Assembly (NCBI RefSeq): GCF_030544485.1
Contig: NZ_CP130610.1
Location: 2,170,001 to 2,234,000 of the forward strand
DNA from: Halomonas sp. HAL1
GTDB taxonomy: Bacteria; Pseudomonadota; Gammaproteobacteria; Pseudomonadales; Halomonadaceae
DNA length: 64,000 bases
Direction of reading: 5' to 3'
Made by a program: the position numbers and the translations under genes
Part shown: positions 35,869 through 45,787 of the stretch, in pieces
Layout of the letters: every line of letters begins with the position of its first letter
Numbering within the stretch: the stretch's first letter is position 1
The notes under the pieces: generated by a model
The model's database searches: none
Seen by the model: the letters and a program-made list of their open reading frames with translations, nothing else
Told to the model about the DNA's origin: nothing

Positions 35869-37689
35869 CTATTGCTCTATGTCTGCATCGCTGCGCAAGT
35901 CATCAACCAAACCTTGGAGTACCGATTGAGCACGCAGTTGTTCCGCCATTTGTGAGACAAACGTTTCCATCTGCTCATCAATTTCACCGTCAGTAACACT
36001 ATCCAACGCTACAACGGCAACGCCTTGGGGAAGTTCAACGGCACGATAAACGCTTTCACCCTCATCAGGCCGTGGCATGCGGAAAGCTTCCTGAACAATC
36101 GTTTGAGGTACGGTGATATCGGCTTGGCGACTAACGTTGTTAGCTTCGAGCCAATTGATATCCAACTCCTCACCTGCTTGCAGTTCTGAAAGCAGTGATT
36201 GCGCCTCTTCACGCAATGCTTGCTGTTGCTGCTCAGCCGCTACGGATATTTCGACCTCCTCGCGGACCTCATCCAGAGGCAGTAACGTCGCATCGCGCTG
36301 TTCAGCAATACGCAGCACCATCCGACGATCTTGGTCTAACTCGATAACTTCACTGTTATAACCCTCTTCCAGCACGTCGTTGCTGAACGCCGCTGACATC
36401 ACACCAGGCTCGGATAAAACGCCTTCAACTTCATCATCACGGGCAAGCCAATCGCTCTCATTAAGGGTAAGACCAATGCTTTCAGCAACGCTTTGCAAAT
36501 CATCAGCAGCGAAGCTTTCATCAATTAGCTGCTGAACTCGCTGATTAAATTCATCATCAACATCGCTCAGCGCCACTTCCCGCGCCAACTCATCGCGCTG
36601 CTCTTCAAATGTTGGGCCTTGAATATCCGCCACCTGAATAATGTGAAAAGCATTATCCAGTTCAACCGGCTGGGATACATCACCCTCTTCTAAAGAGAAT
36701 GCTGCTTCATCAAAGCTATCCCCAAAGAAGCCACGGCTGATTACCCCAAGATCCCCACCCTCTTCGGCACTGGCCGTATCATCAGAGTAGCGCAGAGCGG
36801 TATCGGCAAACGATTCACCGCTATCCAATGCTTGCCTGGCTGTTTCAGCCATTTCCTGAGCTTCATCACGAGTACGTTCGTCACCAAAGGTGATCATGAT
36901 ATGCGAGACTTGGCGATCAGCGTCACGGTTCTGTTCGCGCCATGCATCACGTAGCGCCTCTTCATCAATATCGCGGCCTTCTGCCATTGCCTGACGATCA
37001 ACTAACACATACTCAAGACGCACCTGTTCTGGACGTTCATAGCGCTCTTGGTGGGCATCATAATAGGCTTGCAGGTCGTCTTCACTGATATTGATATCAG
37101 CCTCGACGTCGTCACCATCTAGCAGCACATAGCGTAAGCTCCGCTCCTGGCGCTGCAACTCTGCCAGGCGCTCTTGCTCGTTGGGTAAGCTAAAATCGCT
37201 GAAGGCGAGGCCCTGCTGTAAATGCTGTCGCTGGATATCGACGCGCAATTCTTCACGAAAAGATAATGGCGTATAGCCCGCGCCCGCTAAGCGATTACGA
37301 AAAACTTCAGCAGAAAAACGACCATCCTGATCATGAAACTCAGGCAGACTGACAATCAGTTGATCAAGTTGCTCTTCTGAAACAGCAAAACCACCCTCTT
37401 TGGCGTACTGGGATAACAATTCCTGGGTGATGAGCTGGTCAAGCATGTCGCTGCGTAGGGCTCGCTCTTGTTCAGGCGGCACCTGTCCTGAGCGTAAAGC
37501 GCGCTGCACCCCGAGCTCAACCTGCTGACGCATGATTGGCTGCCCGTTGACACTGGCTACTTCGTCTGGATCGCTGCCAAAAAGCCCAAACAGTGATTCA
37601 ATCCCGAAAAGCGCCATGGCCGCGACCATAACACCGATAATAATTTTGGCACCCCAGCTCCTGGAGCCATCTCGAATACTTTGCAGCAT
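35869..37689 (-). CDS. ppiD: Periplasmic folding factor PpiD (SurA-like N-terminus, parvulin domain)
   Basis: 606 residues. One N-terminal membrane anchor (residues about 15-35), SurA-like N-terminal domain, parvulin PPIase domain in the middle (VSHIMITFGDERTRDEA, LGVISRGFFGDSFDEAAFSL) and a long acidic C-terminal region. It assists outer-membrane and periplasmic proteins as they leave the Sec translocon. Strongly acidic composition fits a halophile. It follows hupB as in E. coli. Confidence 0.95.
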   Translation of the reverse strand: MLQSIRDGSRSWGAKIIIGVMVAAMALFGIESLFGLFGSDPDEVASVNGQPIMRQQVELGVQRALRSGQVPPEQERALRSDMLDQLITQELLSQYAKEGGFAVSEEQLDQLIVSLPEFHDQDGRFSAEVFRNRLAGAGYTPLSFREELRVDIQRQHLQQGLAFSDFSLPNEQERLAELQRQERSLRYVLLDGDDVEADINISEDDLQAYYDAHQERYERPEQVRLEYVLVDRQAMAEGRDIDEEALRDAWREQNRDADRQVSHIMITFGDERTRDEAQEMAETARQALDSGESFADTALRYSDDTASAEEGGDLGVISRGFFGDSFDEAAFSLEEGDVSQPVELDNAFHIIQVADIQGPTFEEQRDELAREVALSDVDDEFNQRVQQLIDESFAADDLQSVAESIGLTLNESDWLARDDEVEGVLSEPGVMSAAFSNDVLEEGYNSEVIELDQDRRMVLRIAEQRDATLLPLDEVREEVEISVAAEQQQQALREEAQSLLSELQAGEELDINWLEANNVSRQADITVPQTIVQEAFRMPRPDEGESVYRAVELPQGVAVVALDSVTDGEIDEQMETFVSQMAEQLRAQSVLQGLVDDLRSDADIEQ

Positions 37690-37756
37690 GCTAGCCTCAG
37701 ATAGTCACAGCCAAACAGACCCGCTAAATCCTAACAAATAGGGGCCAGAAAATAAC

Positions 37757-37786
37757 ATGGGCGCATCGCCAATGCGATGCGCCCAT
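37757..37786 (-). terminator. Terminator of hupB
   Basis: ATGGGCGCATCGC, 4-base loop, GCGATGCGCCCAT: a perfect 13-bp stem, followed on the minus strand by GTTATTTTC. It lies 25 bp past the hupB stop. Confidence 0.78.
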
Positions 37787-37810
37787 TAGGTTACAGCAAA
37801 CGCGGTCAAA

Positions 37811-38083
37811 TTAGTTGACGGCGTCTTTCAGCGCTTTACCTGCTTTGAAGCTGGGTACTTTGGCAGCACTGATCTGGATTGGCTGTCCCGTTTGCGGGTT
37901 GCGGCCAGTGCGTGCAGCACGTTCTTTGATCGCGAAGGTACCAAAGCCTACTAGTGATACGCTTTCGCCCTTCTTAAGGCTATCGGTGACAGACTCCACC
38001 ATGGCATCCAATGCGCGGGTTGCCGCTGCTTTCGGGATATCTGCAGACGCGGCAATGGCTTCAATCAGCTCGGACTTATTCAC
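37811..38083 (-). CDS. hupB: DNA-binding protein HU-beta
   Basis: 90 residues, full HU length: [16 protein letters not shown], the FGTF strand and the DNA-binding arm [17 protein letters not shown]. Histone-like dimer that bends DNA without strong sequence preference. Placed between lon and ppiD as in E. coli and Pseudomonas, and transcribed separately, judging by the terminator after it. Confidence 0.97.
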   Translation of the reverse strand: MNKSELIEAIAASADIPKAAATRALDAMVESVTDSLKKGESVSLVGFGTFAIKERAARTGRNPQTGQPIQISAAKVPSFKAGKALKDAVN

Positions 38084-38279
38084 TCTTCACCCCTTGACTG
38101 TTTCAAAAAATGGCTCTGAACGGCATGGTCACCGATAGGTACAACGATCAAAGCATAGCTGCGTTTTATAGCAACGCCTTGAAACACCTGTCAAGCAACC
38201 ATGCTGTGAGATACCCGCCACACAAAGTAGCGGGCACAAATATTAAGTAAAATTAAAGACCAAAGAGGACTTTAACAGC

Positions 38280-40691
38280 TTAATGGGTACTAGCAACTAC
38301 GGTATTACTATACGATGCGTCGGTGCTTTTCAACGGTGCACCTTCTTCTACCTTATCAGCTAGCGCTACGGCTAAGACATCATCTATCCAACGTACCGGA
38401 CGAATATCAAGTGCACCTTTGATATTGTCAGGTACTTCCTTGAGATCACGACGGTTTTCCTCAGGAATTAGCACTGTCTTTATACCACCGCGGCGAGCTG
38501 CCAGCAATTTCTCCTTCAGACCACCGATGGGCAACACTTCACCGCGCAGATTGACCTCACCGGTCATTGCCACATCACAACGTACCGCCCGCTGGGTGTA
38601 AGCAGAAACGATAGCGGTCACCATGGCAATACCCGCGCTGGGGCCATCCTTAGGTGTAGCTCCTTCGGGTACGTGGATATGCAGATCCTCTTTTTCGAAC
38701 CGCTCAGGATCAATACCATACGCTTGTGCTCTAGCTCTGACCACGGTGTGTGCCGCGCTTACCGACTCTTTCATGACATCGCCGAGCGAGCCAGTTTTGT
38801 TAATTCGCCCCTTACCCGGCGTAACCACTGACTCAATATTAAGCAATTCGCCACCGACCGATGTCCAGGCAAGCCCAGTGACTCGGCCAATTTGATCTTC
38901 TTGCTCAGCCAGACCGTAACTATAGCGACGCACCCCTGCATAGTGCTCAATCTGTTCGGCCGTTAAGCTCTGACCATCTTGATCAGATGTAGGGTCACGC
39001 TCATTTTCAAGGCGTTCACGTAGCACTTTACGCGACACTTTGGCGATCTGACGCTCAAGCTCACGCACACCTGCTTCACGAGTGTAATAGCGAATAAGCT
39101 CTAAAAGCGCGCTATCTTCCAGCGTTAACTCATCACCCTTCAAACCGTTTGCTGCTAACTGCTTAGGCAATAAGTAGCGCTTAGCGATGGCCAGTTTTTC
39201 ATCTTCGGTGTAACCCGGCAGACGAATAATCTCCATACGATCTAGAAGCGCACTAGGAATATTCATCGAATTAGCCGTACAGATGAATAGTGTTTCTGAA
39301 AGATCGTAATCGAGCTCCAGATAGTGATCGCTAAAGCTGTTATTTTGTTCAGGATCAAGCACTTCAAGCAATGCAGAGGCAGGATCGCCGCGATGATCCA
39401 TGCCAAGCTTGTCGACCTCATCCAGCAAGAACAGGGGATTTTTAACCCCAGCACGGCTCATCCGCTGCATCAATTTACCCGGCAGCGACCCGATATAGGT
39501 GCGGCGATGGCCGCGAATTTCTGACTCATCGCGAACGCCACCCAGCGCCAAACGCACATACTTACGATTGGTGGCACGGGCGATAGATTGGCCGAGAGAG
39601 GTTTTACCCACTCCAGGCGGGCCCACCAAACACAATACAGGCCCTTTCATCTTGCGCACCCGCTTCTGCACGGCAAGATACTCTAGGATGCGCGCTTTTA
39701 CCTCTTCAAGGCCGTAATGGTCTTCATCCAGCACTTGCTGAGCTTTGACGAGATCGTGCTTCACACGTGTGCGCTTCTTCCAAGGCACCGCGACTAGCCA
39801 ATCCAGGTAAGAGCGCACAACGGTCGCTTCAGCGGAATTTGAAGCCATCATTTTGAGCTTGTTAAGCTCTTGCGTCGCTTTCTCCGATGCCTCCTTGGGC
39901 ATGCCGGACTCTTTAATCGCGAGCTCGTACTTTTCAGCCTCATTGGGCACATTATCCAGCTCACCCATCTCTTTCTGGATGGCTTTCATCTGCTCATTGA
40001 GATAGTACTCGCGCTGCGTCTTCTCCATCTGCTCTTTAACCCGCGAGCGGATGCGCTTCTCCACTTGCAGCAGATCGATTTCAGACTCAATCAGCGCCAT
40101 CAGGTGCTCAATACGATCGCGCACGCGATCCATCTCAAGCAATTCCTGCTTATCACCAATTTTCAGCGACAGATGAGCACAAATGGTGTCCACCAAGCGG
40201 CTTGGGTCTTCAATCCCTGATAACGAGTTAAGTACCTCGTTAGGGACTTTCTTAGACAGCTTGACGTACTGCTCAAACTGGTTGAGTAATACACGCACAA
40301 GCGCTTCTTGCTCACGAGTAGTAAGCGGCTCACTCTCTCGTGGTGTTAAGTGCGCCTGCGTGTAGCCGGCTTCATTCTCTTCAACGCTTAGTACATCCGC
40401 TCGAAAATTACCCTCAATGAGTACTTTAACCGTGCCATCAGGAAGCTTGAGCAGCTGCATAATGTCAGCCACGGTACCCATAGAATAAAGATCAGCGTTA
40501 TCCGGCTCATCCTGAGACGCTTCACGTTGAGCCACCAGCAATACACGCTTATCAGCCTCCATCGCTGCTTCAAGCGCCTGGATAGACTTTTCACGACCAA
40601 CAAAAAGGGGTATTACCATTTGCGGATAAACGACCACATCGCGCAACGGTAAAAGGGGTAGACATTGTGTCTGTTCGGCGTTCTGCTGCAT
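38280..40691 (-). CDS. lon: ATP-dependent protease Lon
   Basis: 803 residues from ATG at 40691 (GAGGAA upstream); a longer frame adds 40 residues without similarity. N-terminal substrate domain (LPLLPLRDVVVYPQMVIPLF), AAA+ module with Walker A GPPGVGKTSLGQ, and the protease domain with serine-lysine dyad in KDGPSAGIAM and GGLKEKLLAARRGG. Degrades misfolded and regulatory proteins in the cytoplasm. No sigma-32 promoter was confidently seen upstream. Confidence 0.98.
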   Translation of the reverse strand: MQQNAEQTQCLPLLPLRDVVVYPQMVIPLFVGREKSIQALEAAMEADKRVLLVAQREASQDEPDNADLYSMGTVADIMQLLKLPDGTVKVLIEGNFRADVLSVEENEAGYTQAHLTPRESEPLTTREQEALVRVLLNQFEQYVKLSKKVPNEVLNSLSGIEDPSRLVDTICAHLSLKIGDKQELLEMDRVRDRIEHLMALIESEIDLLQVEKRIRSRVKEQMEKTQREYYLNEQMKAIQKEMGELDNVPNEAEKYELAIKESGMPKEASEKATQELNKLKMMASNSAEATVVRSYLDWLVAVPWKKRTRVKHDLVKAQQVLDEDHYGLEEVKARILEYLAVQKRVRKMKGPVLCLVGPPGVGKTSLGQSIARATNRKYVRLALGGVRDESEIRGHRRTYIGSLPGKLMQRMSRAGVKNPLFLLDEVDKLGMDHRGDPASALLEVLDPEQNNSFSDHYLELDYDLSETLFICTANSMNIPSALLDRMEIIRLPGYTEDEKLAIAKRYLLPKQLAANGLKGDELTLEDSALLELIRYYTREAGVRELERQIAKVSRKVLRERLENERDPTSDQDGQSLTAEQIEHYAGVRRYSYGLAEQEDQIGRVTGLAWTSVGGELLNIESVVTPGKGRINKTGSLGDVMKESVSAAHTVVRARAQAYGIDPERFEKEDLHIHVPEGATPKDGPSAGIAMVTAIVSAYTQRAVRCDVAMTGEVNLRGEVLPIGGLKEKLLAARRGGIKTVLIPEENRRDLKEVPDNIKGALDIRPVRWIDDVLAVALADKVEEGAPLKSTDASYSNTVVASTH

Positions 40692-40866
40692 CGCAGACGT
40701 TCCTCGGCAAATCGGATGAGTACTTAAAAAAGAGTACTTGGAAAAGTACTGCGCAGTCGTCAGTAAGCGATGTTCAACCACATTAGCATTGAGCGGACTA
40801 GGCAGTAACACTTCACGACAAAGCTTTTCAACGGCAAAGCTCTTCAGCGGCAGGGCTCTTCAACAA

Positions 40867-40892
40867 CAAGGGGTCGCCTAAGCGACCCCTTG
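40867..40892 (-). terminator. Hairpin downstream of clpX, probable terminator
   Basis: CAAGGGGTCGC, loop CTAA, GCGACCCCTTG is a perfect 11-bp stem. The tail is TTGTTGTTG, a weak T-run, so termination may be partial and some transcripts may read into lon. Confidence 0.6.
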
Positions 40893-40938
40893 ATTTTAGC
40901 GCAAGCGGTTAAAGCTGGGCCGACTGGTCAACTAGCCA

Positions 40939-42219
40939 CTAACCATCAGTGCCGTCGACTAGGGCTTCTTCTTGCTGAGAATAGATCAAAAGAGGCTCGC
41001 TCTCACCGGCAATCACTGAACCGTCAATGACAACTTTACTGACACCTTCAAGTGATGGAATTTCGTACATGGTGTCAAGCAGCACTGACTCTAGAATAGA
41101 GCGCAGGCCACGCGCGCCAGTCTTACGCTCCATCGCTTTCTCAGCCACAGCACGTAACGCTTCATCTCTGAACTCAAGCGTCACATCTTCCATTTCAAAC
41201 AGCTTAGCGTACTGCTTAACCAGCGAATTCTTGGGCTCGGTCAGAATCTGCACCAGTGCATCTTCGGTGAGCTCCGTTAGTGTCGCGATGATCGGCAAAC
41301 GCCCTACAAACTCTGGAATCAAGCCAAATTTCACTAGATCATCAGGCTCTACGTCAGCCAGCAGTTCACCCACCCCACGGGAGGACTCCTTGCTTTTCAC
41401 CGCTGCATTGAAGCCGATACCGCCCTTCTCAGCACGGTCACGAATAACTTTCTCCAGCCCCGCAAACGCACCGCCTACGATAAACAGAATATTGCCCGTA
41501 TTAACTTGGACAAATTCCTGCTGGGGATGTTTGCGCCCACCTTGAGGTGGCACAGAAGCCGTTGTACCTTCAATAAGCTTCAGCAATGCTTGCTGGACGC
41601 CTTCACCCGAGACATCACGCGTAATTGAAGGGTTATCCGATTTGCGTGAAATCTTGTCGATTTCATCAATATAAACAATCCCGCGCTCGGCTTTCTCAAC
41701 GTCGTAATCGCACTTCTGCAACAACTTCTGGATGATGTTTTCGACATCTTCACCGACATAGCCGGCTTCCGTCAGCGTGGTTGCATCCGCAATGGTAAAA
41801 GGTACATTCAGTAACCGTGCCATCGTCTCCGCTAACAGCGTTTTACCGCTACCAGTGGGACCAATCAGCAGAATGTTTGATTTACCTAATTCTACATCGC
41901 CGTCGCGCACATCTGTTTTCAGACGCTTGTAGTGGTTATACACCGCTACAGAAAGCACCATTTTGGCGCGATCTTGTCCGATGACGTAGTCATCAAGCGT
42001 ATGACGTATTTCGCGAGGCGTAGGTAAACGCTCCTCATCGCTCTCGGCATCGGCTTCGAGAACTTCCTCGCGAATAATGTCATTACATAAGTCGACACAC
42101 TCATCGCAGATATAAACGGACGGGCCCGCAATCAGCTTACGTACTTCGTTTTGATTCTTTCCACAAAACGAGCAGTAGAGCAGTTTGCCACCTTCGTCCT
42201 TGCCTTTGCCGTCGGCCAT
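40939..42219 (-). CDS. clpX: ATP-dependent Clp protease ATP-binding subunit ClpX
   Basis: 426 residues from ATG at 42219; the ATG two codons earlier would sit too close to the AGAGG site. N-terminal zinc finger (CSFCGKN...CDECVDLC), Walker [13 protein letters not shown], Walker [11 protein letters not shown] and the pore loop GYVGEDVE. Unfolds tagged substrates for ClpP. Follows clpP by 74 bp. Confidence 0.98.
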   Translation of the reverse strand: MADGKGKDEGGKLLYCSFCGKNQNEVRKLIAGPSVYICDECVDLCNDIIREEVLEADAESDEERLPTPREIRHTLDDYVIGQDRAKMVLSVAVYNHYKRLKTDVRDGDVELGKSNILLIGPTGSGKTLLAETMARLLNVPFTIADATTLTEAGYVGEDVENIIQKLLQKCDYDVEKAERGIVYIDEIDKISRKSDNPSITRDVSGEGVQQALLKLIEGTTASVPPQGGRKHPQQEFVQVNTGNILFIVGGAFAGLEKVIRDRAEKGGIGFNAAVKSKESSRGVGELLADVEPDDLVKFGLIPEFVGRLPIIATLTELTEDALVQILTEPKNSLVKQYAKLFEMEDVTLEFRDEALRAVAEKAMERKTGARGLRSILESVLLDTMYEIPSLEGVSKVVIDGSVIAGESEPLLIYSQQEEALVDGTDG

Positions 42220-42238
42220 TCGCATACCTCTATCACTG

Positions 42239-42256
42239 CGGCGGCTTACGCCGCCG
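42239..42256. other. Hairpin in the clpP-clpX spacer
   Basis: GGCGGC, loop TTAC, GCCGCC. No T-run follows, so this is more likely an mRNA processing or stability element than a terminator. Confidence 0.4.
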
Positions 42257-42293
42257 GAAAAGCTCGTTAGAAAAGCAGAATCCTATTACGCTA

Positions 42294-42911
42294 TCAGGAT
42301 GTAGGCCGCTTATCCAGCACTGCGTCAATCAAGCCATACTCTGTGGCTTTATTGGCGCTCATGAAATTATCCCGATCTGTATCACGCGAGACGGTTTCGA
42401 TATCTTGGCCCGTATGGTGGGCAAGGATTTGATTCAGCTTTTCGCGAATACCCAGAATTTCACGGGTATGAATTTCAATGTCAGAAGCCTGGCCTTGGTA
42501 ACCACCCAGCGGCTGATGAATCATCACCCGTGAATTGGGCAGGCAGTAACGTTTACCAGCAGCACCTGCTGTCAATAACAGCGCACCCATGCTGGCCGCT
42601 TGGCCAATACATACCGTAGACACGTCCGGCTTCACAAACTGCATAGTGTCGTAAATCGACATCCCCGCGGTGACCGAACCACCTGGCGAGTTAATATACA
42701 GGTGAATATCTTTATCTGGATTTTCTGACTCCAGAAACAGTAACTGAGCGACAACCAGATTAGCCATGTAGTCTTCTACAGGGCCTACCAAAAAGATCAC
42801 ACGCTCTTTCAAAAGGCGTGAGTAGATGTCGTAGGCTCTTTCCCCTTTGGCGCTCTGCTCAACCACCATGGGCACTAAACCGCCGGCGTTTTGAATATCA
42901 AACTCACTCAT
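42294..42911 (-). CDS. clpP: ATP-dependent Clp protease proteolytic subunit
   Basis: 205 residues. Catalytic triad: serine in [14 protein letters not shown], histidine in [12 protein letters not shown] and aspartate in DTDRDNFMS. Forms the 14-mer barrel that degrades substrates unfolded by ClpX. A short propeptide precedes [10 protein letters not shown]. Between tig and clpX, the conserved order. Confidence 0.98.
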   Translation of the reverse strand: MSEFDIQNAGGLVPMVVEQSAKGERAYDIYSRLLKERVIFLVGPVEDYMANLVVAQLLFLESENPDKDIHLYINSPGGSVTAGMSIYDTMQFVKPDVSTVCIGQAASMGALLLTAGAAGKRYCLPNSRVMIHQPLGGYQGQASDIEIHTREILGIREKLNQILAHHTGQDIETVSRDTDRDNFMSANKATEYGLIDAVLDKRPTS

Positions 42912-42942
42912 TCAGGTGATTCCTTGCGTCCGGGAAGGGAAA

Positions 42943-42966
42943 GGCGCACCGACATAAAGGTGCGCC
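42943..42966. other. Hairpin in the tig-clpP spacer
   Basis: GGCGCACC and GGTGCGCC are separated by 8 bases. On the minus strand it is followed by TTTCCC, so it may attenuate read-through from tig into clpP. Confidence 0.45.
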
Positions 42967-42979
42967 ACGTTCCAGGGTG

Positions 42980-44332
42980 TTAGGCGCTAGCTTGCTCGCC
43001 TTCTTCAGCACCCTCATCTTGCTCAGCCTGCTGTTGCGCAGCGGCAAGGGCTTGCTGATAAGACATTTCAACGTCTTTAATGTTCGTTTGCTCAAGCAAC
43101 TTAGCCACCGCCTTCTCTTCGAGAATGGCAGATTTCACCTGGGTTTTCAGCTGTTCGTTACCCATGTAGTAGCTAACCACTTCATCAGGATCTTGATACT
43201 GCTCAGCCAGCTCGGCTACTTTTGCCTTGATAGCATCATCGTCGGCATCAAGTTCGTTTGCTTTGATGACTTCTGCCAGCAACAAACCAACCTGAACTCG
43301 GCCTTTAGCCTGCTCTTCGAAAAGTTCATTGGGCAGCTGGCTAACATCAAAATCTTCGCCTAAACCAAACTGTTGAGCCGCCTGACGCTTCATGCCATCT
43401 GTTTCTTGCTGAACCAGTGCGCTCGGCACAGGAATTTCATTCACCTTTTTAAGCGCATCAAGTACTTGCTGCTTAACCCGGTTATCAACGGCTTGTGATG
43501 CTTCACGGGTCATGTTCTTCTTGATTTCGGCGCGGAATTTTTCCTGATCGCCGCCTTCAACGCCAAAACGCTCGATAAACTCAGCGTCAACTTCGGGCAG
43601 CTTCTGGCTGCTGACTTTGTGAACCGTTACCTTGAAAGTGGCTTCTTTGCCAGCCAAGTGCTCAGCCTGGTAGTCATCAGGGAACGTGACGTTAAGGGTC
43701 TTCTCTTCGCCCGCTTTAGCACCAATTAACTGCTCTTCAAAACCTGGAATAAAGCTATTGGAGCCAATGACCAGTGTGTGACCTTCGGCACTACCGCCTT
43801 CGAACGGCTCATCACCAATATAGCCCTGGAAGTCGATAGTGACTTGGTCACCATCAGCGGCAGCAGCATCAACTTCTTCCCATGCGGCATTTTGCTTACG
43901 CAGTGTATCGATCATCTCATCGACATCTGCATCGCTAACGGACACCACCGGGCGCTCTATATCAGCACCTTCAATTGAAGCCAGCTCTACCTGCGGGTAG
44001 ATTTCCATTACTGCCACGAATTCAAGGTCTTTGCCTGATTCGTTAACGGAAGGTTCAATTTGCGGGAAGCCCGCCGGATTGAGGCCTTCATCAGTAATAG
44101 CGCGTACGTAACGCTCACGCATTACTTCGCTAACTACCTCGTTACGTACGTCTTGGCCGTAGCGCTGCTGAACTACTGCCATTGGCACCCGGCCCTGGCG
44201 AAAACCATTCAAGCGAACATTCTTCGCGGTGTCTTTCAAGCGAGCACTAACGGCCTCGTCAATTTCGGCAGCCGGCACTTGAATAGTAATGCGGCGTTCG
44301 ATCTGGGAGGTCGTCTCGACAGAAACTTGCAT
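42980..44332 (-). CDS. tig: Trigger factor
   Basis: 450 residues from ATG at 44332 (AGAGGA upstream). Ribosome-binding domain with the signature GFRQGRVPMAV (family GFRxGKVP), the FKBP-type middle domain (GDQVTIDFQGYIGDEPFEGG) and the helical C-terminal arms. Acidic, glutamine-rich tail (QQQAEQDEGAEEGEQ). Ribosome-associated chaperone and prolyl isomerase. First of the tig-clpP-clpX run. Confidence 0.98.
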   Translation of the reverse strand: MQVSVETTSQIERRITIQVPAAEIDEAVSARLKDTAKNVRLNGFRQGRVPMAVVQQRYGQDVRNEVVSEVMRERYVRAITDEGLNPAGFPQIEPSVNESGKDLEFVAVMEIYPQVELASIEGADIERPVVSVSDADVDEMIDTLRKQNAAWEEVDAAAADGDQVTIDFQGYIGDEPFEGGSAEGHTLVIGSNSFIPGFEEQLIGAKAGEEKTLNVTFPDDYQAEHLAGKEATFKVTVHKVSSQKLPEVDAEFIERFGVEGGDQEKFRAEIKKNMTREASQAVDNRVKQQVLDALKKVNEIPVPSALVQQETDGMKRQAAQQFGLGEDFDVSQLPNELFEEQAKGRVQVGLLLAEVIKANELDADDDAIKAKVAELAEQYQDPDEVVSYYMGNEQLKTQVKSAILEEKAVAKLLEQTNIKDVEMSYQQALAAAQQQAEQDEGAEEGEQASA

Positions 44333-44591
44333 GAATTGTCCTCTAACGGCTGGGCGTTGTGTTGATTGCATGTAATAAGTTCAAGGGGGTAATTTTAAGA
44401 ACCCCAACGCATAGTGGCAAGCGCCATGCTCGCAACATGGGGGCAGTGATGTTAAAAACAAGGGAATAAGCGAGCAATTAACCGCTTTAAGGCGTGTTTA
44501 GCTTCATTATTAGCCCCATGCTGCGTAATTTATACCATTCTACTGCTTTGTACGTCTTGCAGCGACTTTTTCAATCGCTGTACCAAAAACA

Positions 44592-44969
44592 CTAGTGAGC
44601 TTGGTGCTCACCAGCCCACCATAGACCTACTGCGTGCATCAGTACGCCAAGCGTCGCACCATGGGAAATGAACACCTGCCAACTAATCCACTCCGTAAAC
44701 AGCGCGTGCCAGCCACCCATTACGACCATTCCTAGCAGTAACATAACGGCTAACCGTTTGCATAGTTGCGGCAAGCGGCGACGCGCCTCCACAGCCAATA
44801 AGCGCCACTGAATAATAGCCGCAAAAGCCACCAGTGCTAAGGCGAAGAAAATCAGCGTCTGGCGGGTTTCATGCCCGCCCGCCATGTAGCGAGGCAGGGT
44901 TGCCAGCATAACGACACATAAACCCAGCGCAACGCTGATGCGCTCAGGCGAGGTGGGCGTTCGCTGCAT
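44592..44969 (-). CDS. Small inner-membrane protein of unknown function
   Basis: 125 residues, four hydrophobic segments (about 12-30, 38-58, 72-90, 98-116) and a short histidine-containing C-terminus (WWAGEHQAH). I do not recognise the family. It starts 3 bp after the flavodoxin stop codon and is probably co-transcribed with it, which might hint at a redox-linked membrane role; that is speculative. The 259 bp between this gene's far end and tig contain no gene that I can support. Confidence 0.65.
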   Translation of the reverse strand: MQRTPTSPERISVALGLCVVMLATLPRYMAGGHETRQTLIFFALALVAFAAIIQWRLLAVEARRRLPQLCKRLAVMLLLGMVVMGGWHALFTEWISWQVFISHGATLGVLMHAVGLWWAGEHQAH

Positions 44970-44972
44970 CGC

Positions 44973-45437
44973 TCAAGCCAACTTTAACTGCTGGTCAACG
45001 ATCCACTCTTCCACCCAGGGCACGGCAGCATCGTCGGCCATAAAGGTCTCCATGGCGTCGATTTCTAGGCGCTCCCCTAAGCGAGTCGCGCCATAATCCG
45101 CCAGCAACTCATCTAGCGCGCGGCCTGCGCCGCAAAAAGTATCGCCATACGAGCTATCACCGAGGGCAATGAGCCCGTAGCGAAGCGTGATAAGCGTGGG
45201 ACTTTGATCACGCAACTGCCGGACAAAGGGCACAAAACTGCCGGGAAAATCTCCACTGCCCGTGGTCGAGACACAAAACAGCGCCAAATCGGCGTCACCA
45301 CTGACAATATCATCGACAGATGGTTGCTCAACAATCTCCACAGCGTAACCGGCCTGTTCAAATAGGGGCTTCACTTGTTCTGCCACATCAAGGGCACCGC
45401 CGTACATGGTGCCCACCAAAATATTTAGCTTCGGCAT
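44973..45437 (-). CDS. Flavodoxin-domain protein (MioC/YqcA-like)
   Basis: 154 residues from ATG at 45437, five bases after GGGAG. FMN-binding loops of short-chain flavodoxins are visible: ILVGTMYGGALDVAE (phosphate loop), STTGSGDFPGSF and ALGDSSYGDTFCGAG. It should carry electrons in the cytoplasm; MioC-type members support biotin synthase in E. coli. The true partner is unknown. Confidence 0.85.
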   Translation of the reverse strand: MPKLNILVGTMYGGALDVAEQVKPLFEQAGYAVEIVEQPSVDDIVSGDADLALFCVSTTGSGDFPGSFVPFVRQLRDQSPTLITLRYGLIALGDSSYGDTFCGAGRALDELLADYGATRLGERLEIDAMETFMADDAAVPWVEEWIVDQQLKLA

Positions 45438-45580
45438 CGTCACTCCCCTGTCAAAGTGTCACAGTGCCAACCTTCAAGTCGACAAATACCCGATGAATTT
45501 GCTCAAATATTAACATGGCTGGTTAGAATGAAACACATTACCCGTAATGCTTGGCCCATACATAACCCCTAGGAGTAACT

Positions 45581-45787
45581 ATGCAGCAAACCTTTGAGAC
45601 GTGGATCACTCCGATAATGATCGGGGGTTTAATTATATTTATGTGCTTTATTATCTGGGACCTGGCTAAAAAATCCAACGCTGGCAAATTTGGCACCATC
45701 ATGCTGTTTGTCGTGTTGGGAGCAGGTATGCTGGGTTACGTTATCAAGGTGGTGATTACGTGGTTAATAGAAGGTGGCGGCATGTAA
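45581..45787 (+). CDS. DUF2788 family small membrane protein
   Basis: 68 residues, two membrane helices (about 10-28 and 39-62) joined by the basic loop AKKSNAGKFGT. Family DUF2788, conserved in gammaproteobacteria, function unknown. Its stop codon TAA is formed by the target-site TA plus the first base of the adjacent IS630 element; joining the flanks across the element gives TAG at the same codon, so the protein is unchanged. AGGAG precedes the start. Confidence 0.82.
   Translation: MQQTFETWITPIMIGGLIIFMCFIIWDLAKKSNAGKFGTIMLFVVLGAGMLGYVIKVVITWLIEGGGM

Noticed and set aside
40692..40811. N-terminal extension of lon
   Set aside because: Forty extra residues without similarity; the ATG at 40691 has a ribosome binding site and gives the usual Lon length.
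44333..44591. Possible tRNA cluster beside tig (present there in Pseudomonas)
   Set aside because: No cloverleaf or T-loop signature was found in this spacer; folD and the tRNAs are absent from this position.
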